Below, piece after piece: positions 58,444 through 64,000 of a DNA stretch of 64,000 nucleotides (positions are counted from its first letter, which is position 1; the number at the start of each line of letters is the position of its first letter). Source of the DNA: Roseateles toxinivorans (lineage in GTDB: Bacteria; Pseudomonadota; Gammaproteobacteria; Burkholderiales; Burkholderiaceae_C); assembly GCF_004362525.1 (NCBI RefSeq), contig NZ_SNXS01000015.1, positions 23,550 through 87,549 on the forward strand, given 5' to 3'. The notes beneath the pieces are model-generated. The model was not told the DNA's origin, did not search any database, and saw only the letters and a program-made list of their open reading frames with translations. The translations under genes were made by a program, and so were the position numbers.

Positions 58444-58562
58444 CGCGATGCACCATGTAGTGGTGGGAACATTATGCTATCGGTGCTACTGAGCTGACGA
58501 CACCTGCGGCCACAGGAAGGGCGATCGGAAGATTTTTGCGAAGTCATGACGCCGCACAGTGC

Positions 58563-58590
58563 AAAAAGCCAACCTCAACGGTGGCTTTTT
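58563..58590. terminator. Hairpin terminator beside H-NS fragment
   Basis: AAAAAGCCA (58563-58571) pairs with TGGCTTTTT (58582-58590). It lies downstream of the minus-strand H-NS fragment at the same place as the terminator of the intact H-NS gene (60016-60047), so it was probably duplicated together with the gene. Confidence 0.7.
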
Positions 58591-58606
58591 CCCCAGGCGG
58601 GTGCGG

Positions 58607-58748
58607 TCAGACCAAAAAGTCTTCCAAGTTGGCTCCGCCATCAATGGCGGCCTTCAGCCACTTCGGACGCAGGCCGCGACCACTCCATGCTTCGCCGGTT
58701 GCTTTGTTGCGATATTTCGCAGCGACCTTGGCCACCTTTACGGATCAG
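58607..58748 (-). pseudogene. H-NS 3' fragment (duplicate of 60063-60359)
   Basis: About 47 codons encode only the H-NS DNA-binding end: AAKYRNKATGEAWSGRGLRP then KWLKAAIDGGANLEDF. An in-frame TGA lies directly upstream and no start codon is available. The DNA is close to the intact gene's 3' part by eye (roughly nine of ten bases). The N-terminal oligomerisation domain is missing, so it is a remnant. Confidence 0.8.
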
Positions 58749-58850
58749 AAGCGCTGCCGAAACCGTGCCAAGTTCTCAGGTTCATTCCATCGTCAACCGT
58801 GCGGAACTGTTGTCATGGGATTCTGCTTCGTGCTCGGATAACATCTGCAC

Positions 58851-59960
58851 ATGACACCGAATCAGATTGCCGGCAGGATTATTGAGCTGAATGAGCTGCT
58901 TGAGAGCCTACGAGAAGAGGCACTAGCAAGATTCAATTCATTTATGCCCGGCAAGGGGCTACTTTCTTTTCATGCCCACATCGGCATGTACAACAACACC
59001 TTTGTTGATTCTGTTCGAACACGCTTCGGCGGGCCAGAAGAATTCATTGCTAAATGGGTTCATGGTCTTCATGCATCGCTCGATGCACTGCGCGCGAACG
59101 GAAAGACAAGCTATCAAGGCCGTCTCTACGGAGCTGAAGTTGTGCTTCGCTGCTTACAGGATGATGTTCTTCGAAAATATACCCTGACTTTTCTGGAGCG
59201 TAACTTCTATCGCAACTACATAGAACGCACACGACATAAACCAGATGACGCTCTGTGGAGCGTATGGTTTGGAGCGGGGAATCTTTCGTGGGGACTCGTA
59301 ATAGCACCTGCACTACGCAACAACGAGTGGACCAATGACAAGAGTCAGATGCGACGAGAGCGATACACGTATTGGACTATTGAGCATGTTCTTGCGGCTG
59401 GCTTAATTGACCCTGATTCGCCGAATCCAATGCGATTCGACTCTCTTCCACAGTTTGTGACATTCTATCGAAGCGTGCTGAAGCGGGTTTCAGTCTCGCC
59501 TTACGAGCAAGCCATTTCAGACCGATACTTGGACTACCTGTCATCTTCGCGTACGCCATTGGCAGAGCCGCTTTTGATACCGGAGTTTCGATATGCCGGC
59601 AAAGAGAAGAAGCATGAATTCCGACTGGACTTCACTGTCCTTAATGGACACACACTCGACTTAACCGGATTTGAAATAAGTCCAGCATCGACGCATGTTA
59701 GTGTGAAGAAGGCGGGAGAAAAGACTCAGACTCAGCTCAATGCCGAGTTACGCGAAGCCTGGGAACACGAGATGAAGAAGCGAAATGACTACTTCCAAAA
59801 ATTTGGAGTATCTGTCGTTACGTTTACCGACTCACACCTCACCGACATTGATGCCTGCTTTGATGTCATTCGTGAGCGACTTATGGCTCGCTCAACCGGC
59901 CCCGTTAGCCTTGATGCCGCACTGAAGAGTCTTCAGGATAGTTACGGCATCGGTGTTTAG
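58851..59960 (+). CDS. Hypothetical protein, possible PD-(D/E)xK-like nuclease
   Basis: 369 aa, AT-richer than its surroundings, soluble. The N-terminal two thirds are helical and unrecognised (with FLERNFYRNYIERTRHKPDD and VWFGAGNLSWGLVIAP). Near residues 240-285, IPEFRYAGKEKKHEFRLDF, then LDLTGFEISPAST, gives an acidic pattern (Asp then Glu-Ile-Ser) that resembles a PD-(D/E)xK core with Ser in place of the last Lys. It stands alone between an H-NS fragment and an intact H-NS gene. A defence or restriction-like function is possible but unproven. Confidence 0.55.
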   Translation: MTPNQIAGRIIELNELLESLREEALARFNSFMPGKGLLSFHAHIGMYNNTFVDSVRTRFGGPEEFIAKWVHGLHASLDALRANGKTSYQGRLYGAEVVLRCLQDDVLRKYTLTFLERNFYRNYIERTRHKPDDALWSVWFGAGNLSWGLVIAPALRNNEWTNDKSQMRRERYTYWTIEHVLAAGLIDPDSPNPMRFDSLPQFVTFYRSVLKRVSVSPYEQAISDRYLDYLSSSRTPLAEPLLIPEFRYAGKEKKHEFRLDFTVLNGHTLDLTGFEISPASTHVSVKKAGEKTQTQLNAELREAWEHEMKKRNDYFQKFGVSVVTFTDSHLTDIDACFDVIRERLMARSTGPVSLDAALKSLQDSYGIGV

Positions 59961-60015
59961 GTTCGCAATGAATTAAAGCCGGGACATTTGTCCCGTCGCT
60001 ACGCATTCACAATGC

Positions 60016-60047
60016 AAAAGAGCCACCCTTGCGGTGGCTCTGTTTTT
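60016..60047. terminator. Hairpin terminator after H-NS gene
   Basis: GAGCCACC (60020-60027) pairs with GGTGGCTC (60033-60040), with A-rich and T-rich sides. It lies just past the H-NS stop on the minus strand and also downstream of the 369-aa gene on the plus strand. Confidence 0.75.
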
Positions 60048-60062
60048 GCTGATCGAATGCTG

Positions 60063-60359
60063 TCAGACCGAAAAGTCTTCCAACTTGGCCCCACCATCAA
60101 TGGCAGCCTTCAGCCACTTCGGACGCAGGCCGCGACCGCTCCAAGCCTCGCCAGTTGCCTTGTTGCGATATTTCGCAGCGACCTTGGATACCTTTGCGGC
60201 CTTGGGTGCACGGGTGCTTAGATCACTCAGGCTGAGATCGTAGTCGGCCATCAGGGCCTTCACTTTGGCGATAGCGTCTGTGCGTTCTCTTGAGGTTGTT
60301 TCGTTGATCTGCCGATCCAAAGCTGCCCGTTGCGCTAGGAGATCTTTAAGAGAAGCCAT
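60063..60359 (-). CDS. H-NS family nucleoid protein
   Basis: 98 aa, full length for the Burkholderiales type. The N-terminal coiled-coil (about residues 1-45, LLAQRAALDRQINETTSRER) mediates oligomerisation. The C-terminal DNA-binding region AKYRNKATGEAWSGRGLRPK (about 61-80) holds the minor-groove hook. It probably silences AT-rich genes of the island or competes with the host H-NS. A degenerate copy of its 3' part lies at 58607-58748 in the same orientation. Confidence 0.88.
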   Translation of the reverse strand: MASLKDLLAQRAALDRQINETTSRERTDAIAKVKALMADYDLSLSDLSTRAPKAAKVSKVAAKYRNKATGEAWSGRGLRPKWLKAAIDGGAKLEDFSV

Positions 60360-60587
60360 CGCATAGTTCCTTGAAAATGTGGGGCCGATTCAGCACAAAT
60401 TGCTGGATATTGGTCGTTGCATTATGCCGTGTCGAGTCGAATTTGGCTGCCCAGTTCTGCGTCAACAAGCACTGGTGCGACATCTATCACTTTGATACAT
60501 TCGGCAGTGGTTGGCGCTGCGAAGTGCTCGCCCCTGCTATTCCTCCCTGAGCAGGAGCCGGACGTAATGACATCGCCTGGCTTTCCA

Positions 60588-60615
60588 GCCTCGACCTTCG
60601 GGTCGGGGCTTTTTT
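60588..60615 (+). terminator. Intrinsic terminator
   Basis: GCCTCGACC-TTCG-GGTCGGGGC (60588-60609, one G-T pair) with a UUCG loop is followed by six T. No gene for it to end is visible on the plus strand, so it may close a short non-coding transcript. Confidence 0.75.
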
Positions 60616-60752
60616 CTGCACCACGACGCCAGATCGTAGTGAGAACACGCAGGCGTGACCATGCCGCCGTCACATCGGCCGCTTCGATCGTCAATCAAAC
60701 CAAGACGACCTTGTGGCGACTGGCGCGCTGTAGTGTTAGCTATTTCGTACAT

Positions 60753-60770
60753 TGGGATGTTGGGACGTCC
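60753..60770. repeat. Recombinase-flanking inverted repeat, left copy
   Basis: TGGGATGTTGGGACGTCC (60753-60770) matches the complement of 62712-62729 at 16 of 18 bases. The two copies are inverted and enclose the small gene and the serine recombinase. Confidence 0.6.
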
Positions 60771-60802
60771 ACAGGAACACTACTCTCCCGATCAACTATT
60801 GA

Positions 60803-60825
60803 GGCCACCTAAGAGGTGGCCTTTT
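60803..60825 (+). terminator. Intrinsic terminator
   Basis: GGCCACCT-AAG-AGGTGGCC (60803-60821), an 8-base perfect stem, is followed by TTTT. It lies about 45 bases before the promoter of the recombinase unit and may insulate it. Confidence 0.65.
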
Positions 60826-60870
60826 CAGTTGTCGGGGTGCAGTGTTAGCCACATAGCACGTAGGGCATTC

Positions 60871-60911
60871 TTCAATTGTATTTTCATACGTTTCATACTG
60901 TCTGTATGAAA
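60871..60911 (+). promoter_or_regulatory. Promoter and operator of the recombinase unit
   Basis: TTCAAT (60871-60876) and CATACT (60894-60899) are spaced by 17 bases. TTTCATAC (60891-60898) and GTATGAAA (60904-60911) are perfect inverted arms around TGTCT, and a third TTTCATAC lies at 60882-60889. The operator covers the -10 element, start site and the ATG at 60906, so the mRNA may be almost leaderless. Confidence 0.5.
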
Positions 60912-61112
60912 CCAAGAATGCGAGATACGTTGCAGCTGGAGCTTATAGATACGCACTTCAAAGACGCAACTGAGGCAGAAAAACAGGAAGCCAAAGAAGT
61001 GTTATGGGCACTTTTTGACTATTACTTCTCCGTGTACTCAGACCTAAAAGAGTCTGGATACTTCGATCTTCCGCGTGACAAAGGAGGCGAATTTGATAAG
61101 CTGAGTGAATAA
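60906..61112 (+). CDS. Small acidic protein upstream of serine recombinase
   Basis: 68 aa, acidic and helical: ATEAEKQEAKEVLWALFDYY in the middle and an FDLPRDKGGEFDKLSE end. It stops 11 bases before the recombinase start, so they are probably one operon. Its position and size would suit a recombination directionality factor, but no sequence family supports this. The ATG at 60906 sits inside the operator; a second ATG at 60918 is an alternative start. Confidence 0.55.
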   Translation: MKPRMRDTLQLELIDTHFKDATEAEKQEAKEVLWALFDYYFSVYSDLKESGYFDLPRDKGGEFDKLSE

Positions 61113-61123
61113 CTAAAAGGAGT

Positions 61124-62701
61124 ATGAAGAAATATGCTGCATATATACGTGTTTCAACAATACGCCAAGGAGAGAAAGGAACCTCGCTACTTGAGCAGAA
61201 GTTTGCAATAGAAGGCTACGCAAAACGCGAGGGTCTTTCTATTGGTGCTTGGTTTGAAGAGAAAGAAACTGCGGCAAAGATCGGCCGTACCGTCTTCATG
61301 TCCATGCTGAAGCAGATACAGCGCGGCGGATTTGATGGCCTTGTCCTGCACAAGATCGATCGAGGTGCCCGGAATCTGAAGGACTGGGCTGAGCTGTCTC
61401 AGCTATCGGACACGGGAGTGGACGTGCGTGTTGCCGGCGACTCAGTGGATCTCAACTCCCGTGGCGGGCGTCTTTCCGCTGACATCCAAGCTGTCGTTGC
61501 TGCTGACTACATCCGCAACTTGCGCGAGGAAGTGAAGAAGGGCCAGCGCGGAAGGCTCAAGCAAGGGCTCTATCCATGGAAGCCGCCAATTGGCTACCTG
61601 AGCGCCGGTTCCGGCAACCCAGCAACGATTTGTCCTGTAGTCGGACCACTTGTGCGTGAAGCATTTGAGACCTACGCCAATGGACACCTCTCCATCAAGG
61701 AGCTGCGTCATCACATGGCGAAACGCGGCCTCGATACAGGGTCAGGTAAGCCGTTTGCGATTAACCGGATGCATGAACTGCTGTGTCGGTCCTTTTACTA
61801 TGGCCTTATCAATGTGAAGAGTGAGGCGTATATCGGTGCGCATGAGCCGCTCATTTCAAAGCGACTATTTGATGCGGCGCAAGATGTGATGCGAGGCCGG
61901 CTGAAACGGACTACCTTTATCCGCAAGCAGTACGCATTCCAAAAATTACTTCGCTGTACGCAGTGCGACATCGTTCTTTATGCAGAAACCCAAAAGGGCC
62001 ATATCTACTACCGCTGCCACAGTGAAGGGTGTCGCGGTGTCTGCATACGCGAGTCGATCGTGGTGGAAGCTCTTCGAAATGAAATCCAAATGTTGGGGTT
62101 GAGCGATGCAGCAATTACTCAGTTCTCAATTATGTTCACCGCAACCCTTGCTAGCGCGGTCGATAGCGTTTCTGAGCGACAGAAAATCCTCATCCTGCAG
62201 CGGGAAAGAGGCAAGGACGCTGTAGTGCGTCTCACTGATGCCTACCTGGACCAGGCAATAGACCGGGTAACGTTCGGTGAGCGAAAGCAGCGACTGCTTG
62301 ACGAGCAGCTTAAGTTGCAGTCGGAGCTGGCTGAAATAGCCTCCTCGGCTGCGTATATTGAGTTCAAGGGAAGAGAGTTTCTCGAACTGCTTAAAGCCTT
62401 GGAGAATATACGAAAAGTTGGTTTTTCAGCGGATCAGCGTCGATACGTGCAAAAGACAATTTCGAACTTTGGTATAACTGGAAAATCCGTTGAAATTACA
62501 TGGAAAAAATCCCTTTCCTTGATGAAGGAGCGAGGGGTTTTGTTCGCATGCGGGGCTGCACGAGACAGATACCGAACTTTAGAGGGTAATGACAACCAAG
62601 AAGGCATGCATGCAAGCCTAGACATGATGAAGGAAATAGTGAATGAAGTTCTCTTTCCTACGGATGAAGACAACTGCGACTCATCACATTCGGTTCAGTA
62701 G
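61124..62701 (+). CDS. Large serine recombinase/integrase
   Basis: 525 aa. The N-terminal resolvase domain starts KKYAAYIRVSTIRQGEKGTS with the nucleophile Ser11, and has the conserved Arg block LHKIDRGARNLKDW. The recombinase domain follows (GYLSAGSGNPATICPVVGPL, then a helical region), then a zinc ribbon (RCTQCDIVLYAE and YYRCHSEGC, about 280-307) and a coiled coil (about 345-430). It is the only integrase in the window and probably inserts the island into comM. AAAGGAG lies before the ATG. An inverted copy of a repeat lies 10 bases after its stop. Confidence 0.92.
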   Translation: MKKYAAYIRVSTIRQGEKGTSLLEQKFAIEGYAKREGLSIGAWFEEKETAAKIGRTVFMSMLKQIQRGGFDGLVLHKIDRGARNLKDWAELSQLSDTGVDVRVAGDSVDLNSRGGRLSADIQAVVAADYIRNLREEVKKGQRGRLKQGLYPWKPPIGYLSAGSGNPATICPVVGPLVREAFETYANGHLSIKELRHHMAKRGLDTGSGKPFAINRMHELLCRSFYYGLINVKSEAYIGAHEPLISKRLFDAAQDVMRGRLKRTTFIRKQYAFQKLLRCTQCDIVLYAETQKGHIYYRCHSEGCRGVCIRESIVVEALRNEIQMLGLSDAAITQFSIMFTATLASAVDSVSERQKILILQRERGKDAVVRLTDAYLDQAIDRVTFGERKQRLLDEQLKLQSELAEIASSAAYIEFKGREFLELLKALENIRKVGFSADQRRYVQKTISNFGITGKSVEITWKKSLSLMKERGVLFACGAARDRYRTLEGNDNQEGMHASLDMMKEIVNEVLFPTDEDNCDSSHSVQ

Positions 62702-62711
62702 ATACCTTGCG

Positions 62712-62729
62712 GATGTCCCAACGTCCCAT
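62712..62729. repeat. Recombinase-flanking inverted repeat, right copy
   Basis: GGATGTCCCAACGTCCCA (62712-62729), 10 bases after the recombinase stop, is the inverted partner of 60753-60770. An attachment site next to an integrase gene is typical, but the copy on the other side makes an invertible or mobile unit possible. Confidence 0.55.
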
Positions 62730-62875
62730 CATCGCAGCGGATGGTTTCAGCGAGTTAATTTTCAATAGTTGCCTCATTGCGCATAACTTATACCCTACTT
62801 CATTTCGACTTCATCCTTGACAATAAGGTGCATGCACGCTCACCTTAGCAGCAGCGTGCAGTAACATATACGAAT

Positions 62876-63220
62876 ATGAGTCGGAAGACCAGTTCAAGAT
62901 TGCGGGGCGAGCGATTGAAATGGGGGCTAACTCAAAAGGAGCTGGCCCCATTAATTCTCATTCGTCATCCCACACAGCTGTCGAGAATCGAATGCGGTCT
63001 ACGCACCCCAAGTGCAACGTGTGTGATCGCGTCGTGCATTGTGTTTGGGCAGAGCCTCGAACATATGTTCCCCAGGTTGCAAGGTCGGATACAGGATCAA
63101 GTTGTAGCTGACGCCTACAAGCTGTATCGAAAGGTCGAGAAGAGCAAGAAGCCGAGTGCCGACAAGAAGCGACAGCTGCTAATAGCCATCGCTTCACGGC
63201 AGTTCCTTCCATGCAAGTAG
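62876..63220 (+). CDS. XRE-like helix-turn-helix protein
   Basis: 114 aa. The HTH covers about residues 9-60: LRGERLKWGLTQKELAPLIL, RHPTQLSRIECGLRTPSATC and a final helix. A Lys-rich C-terminus follows (YRKVEKSKKPSADKKRQL). It overlaps the RuvC-like gene by 10 bases, so the pair is translated together. It may regulate the pair or the recombinase. Confidence 0.7.
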   Translation: MSRKTSSRLRGERLKWGLTQKELAPLILIRHPTQLSRIECGLRTPSATCVIASCIVFGQSLEHMFPRLQGRIQDQVVADAYKLYRKVEKSKKPSADKKRQLLIAIASRQFLPCK

Positions 63221-63720
63221 ACGGAAAGAACCAGCAGTACGTATTGGCGTTGTCGCCGTCGTCTCGCGGCATAGCCTTTGTGCTCTTTGAAAGTCCTCTA
63301 TCGCTTGTCGATTGGGGTATGTGGTCTGCTCGTGGCGCCCAGAAGAACGAGCTGTGCATCAAGCAGGTGAAGAAGGCTATCGAAAGGTATGCGCCGGATG
63401 TGATGGTGATTGAAGACACCAGTAATCCGGATTCGAAGCGCAGCAAACGAATTCGCAACCTTCACCTATCACTCAAAGTACTCGCCGGCGTCTCAAACGT
63501 CGAGGTAGCCAACTACACCAGAGCGACGGTGCGCCGGTCCTTTATCAAGATGGGGGCTGTGACCAAGCACGAATGCTCGCGCATGGTCGCGGAGATGCTG
63601 CCGGCGTTGTCGCATCGGCTGCCGCCGAAGCGAAAGGCCTGGATGGCTGAAGATCCGCGCATGTCGCTTTTTGAAGCGGCGGCGCTCGGCCTTACGTACT
63701 ACGGACAACAGGAGCAGTGA
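63211..63720 (+). CDS. RuvC-like (RNase H fold) protein with altered catalytic residue
   Basis: 169 aa with the strand order of RuvC: VLALSPSSRGIAFVLFE (about residues 11-27), APDVMVIED (about 60-68), and a late DPRMSLFEAAALGLTYY (about 147-163). In active RuvC the first strand reads DPGxxxxG; here Ser replaces the catalytic Asp (LSPSSRG), whereas the middle Glu and a late Asp are kept. It may be an inactive DNA-binding form. It is coupled to the XRE gene and followed by a terminator. Confidence 0.65.
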   Translation: MQVDGKNQQYVLALSPSSRGIAFVLFESPLSLVDWGMWSARGAQKNELCIKQVKKAIERYAPDVMVIEDTSNPDSKRSKRIRNLHLSLKVLAGVSNVEVANYTRATVRRSFIKMGAVTKHECSRMVAEMLPALSHRLPPKRKAWMAEDPRMSLFEAAALGLTYYGQQEQ

Positions 63721-63725
63721 GTCGC

Positions 63726-63755
63726 AAAGCAGCTGGCATCAAGCCGGCTGCTTTT
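63726..63755 (+). terminator. Intrinsic terminator after RuvC-like gene
   Basis: AAAGCAGC (63726-63733) pairs with GCTGCTTT (63747-63754), with three further inner pairs and a T-run. It starts 6 bases after the stop codon. Confidence 0.75.
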
Positions 63756-63818
63756 CATTGTGTTCAGTGACATCAAAGTAAATCCGCAATCCTGCGAAGC
63801 AGGACGCGCTTCCTCGAT

Positions 63819-63923
63819 ATGGCTCTACGTCTTGCCGAGGAGTTCAAGCAAGCGCGGGTGCAGCACAGCCTTGAGCCCGACGCATCGGTGGCGGCCATCG
63901 CGCTGGTGAATCGCCCCGGGTTT
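63819..63923 (+). pseudogene. IS66-type TnpA N-terminal remnant
   Basis: About 35 codons read LAEEFKQARVQHSLEPDASV and AAIAL, matching the leading helix region of IS66 orfA proteins (the usual pattern is EPGASVAAIAL followed by a GLNANL turn). Homology stops at the residues after AAIALVN, where the neighbouring IS3-type sequence begins, so the gene was cut by that insertion. Confidence 0.6.
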
Positions 63924-64000
63924 TGAGGAGGCTCCAACTCTTGAGAAGATGGAGCTATGAACAAGTCGAACAAGTTCTCACCTGAGGTCCGTGAGCGGGC
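63924..64000 (+). mobile_element. IS3 family element, left end (continues outside window)
   Basis: Sequence from about 63924 (TGAGGAGGCTCC) breaks the IS66 remnant and leads into an IS3-type orfA. The exact terminal inverted repeat cannot be fixed without the right end. Confidence 0.6.
63957..64000 (+). CDS. IS3 family transposase OrfA, first codons
   Basis: The 14 codons visible encode MNKSNKFSPEVRER, the usual start of IS3-group OrfA proteins, which carry an N-terminal HTH and are fused to OrfB by frameshifting. GGAG lies 2-3 bases before the ATG. The rest lies beyond the window. Confidence 0.75.
   Translation, partial: MNKSNKFSPEVRER

Larger units (their letters stand above)
58444..58850. 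other. 407-base gap: terminator and H-NS gene fragment
   Basis: No intact gene is seen. The stretch holds a hairpin terminator (58563-58590) and a minus-strand fragment of an H-NS gene (58607-58748), both described separately. Plus-strand open frames across it are shadows of the fragment. Confidence 0.6.
60360..60905. other. 546-base gap with two terminators and a recombinase-flanking repeat
   Basis: I see no convincing gene; the open frames here run through strong terminators and have no known domain. The stretch contains terminators at 60588-60615 and 60803-60825, one copy of a 20-base repeat found inverted after the recombinase gene (60753-60770), and the promoter/operator of the next gene (60871-60911). 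Confidence 0.5.
38131..64000. mobile_element. Integrative genomic island in comM (right end outside window)
   Basis: The left boundary is where comM homology stops (38130/38131). From there composition becomes mixed and often AT-richer (notably 39100-41400 and 47000-48650), genes are typical of mobile DNA, and a large serine recombinase is present (61124-62701). Contents include XRE regulators, a RadC/JAB protein, two HerA/TraD-like ATPases, H-NS, and several putative defence genes. The other comM half is not found before 64000, so the right attachment site must lie further on, unless it has been deleted. Confidence 0.8.

Noticed and set aside
60422..60694. Minus-strand 90-codon frame between H-NS and the recombinase unit
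   Set aside because: It crosses the strong terminator at 60588-60615, has no ribosome site and no recognisable domain.
1..64000. CRISPR array, tRNA or rRNA genes
   Set aside because: No regularly spaced repeats, tRNA-like cloverleaf or rRNA sequence was noticed on reading; a tRNA covariance scan was not possible here.
63760..64000. Right junction with the 5' half of comM
   Set aside because: The sequence here is IS66/IS3-type; no comM N-terminal codons are present.

Overview
The window reads as a chromosome segment of a high-GC betaproteobacterium of the order Burkholderiales (Rubrivivax/Roseateles/Leptothrix-like). The basis is the gene families present: a DUF3567 protein, a Bug-type solute-binding protein, a split MetH under an S-adenosylhomocysteine (SAH) riboswitch, a PEP-CTERM protein and an H-NS protein of the Burkholderiales type. 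It was assigned without any database search.

Core part, about 1-38130. In order: the start of cpdB; a REP-like inverted repeat; a double-AAA ATPase; DUF3567 and DUF3108 proteins; a fumarylacetoacetate hydrolase; a polyamine-type periplasmic binding protein joined end-to-start to a PAS/GAF/GGDEF/EAL sensor (an NspS-MbaA-like arrangement); an M16 peptidase; a divergent LysR/SDR pair; small housekeeping and hypothetical genes, including a GNAT acetyltransferase broken by an in-frame TAG; an MBL/beta-CASP operon; a minus-strand operon of rhodanese, VOC, LysR, Bug SBP, CaiB-type CoA-transferase and enoyl-CoA hydratase; the two halves of metH, separated by an oppositely oriented degenerate HD-type gene, with the SAH riboswitch before the second half; a PEP-CTERM glycerophosphodiesterase; a DUF1800/DUF1501 secreted pair; an alpha/beta hydrolase lipoprotein; and the 3' part of comM.

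Island, about 38131 to beyond 64000. comM is cut at its CPCG motif and replaced by DNA of lower and mixed GC. The missing 5' half of comM is not in the window, so the element probably continues to the right. It carries a large serine recombinase (61124-62701), two HerA/TraD-like ATPases without an obvious relaxase or type IV channel, a RadC/JAB protein, an AAA ATPase next to small one-helix membrane proteins, an H-NS gene with a duplicated 3' fragment, several XRE regulators with palindromic operators, a RuvC-like protein, and IS66/IS3 sequences at the right edge.

The cargo looks like antiphage or conflict systems: an LRAT-like protein, a dGTPase behind a regulated leader with an intrinsic terminator, a P-loop kinase-like two-gene module, a GNAT-XRE fusion, a ShosTA-like phosphoribosyltransferase/DprA pair, a PF10137-type TIR protein with a small partner, and a nuclease-like orphan between H-NS repeats. 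The least familiar modules are the kinase-like pair (47056-48653), the membrane cluster (50163-51799) with a candidate small RNA next to it, and the GNAT-XRE fusion (52438-53955).
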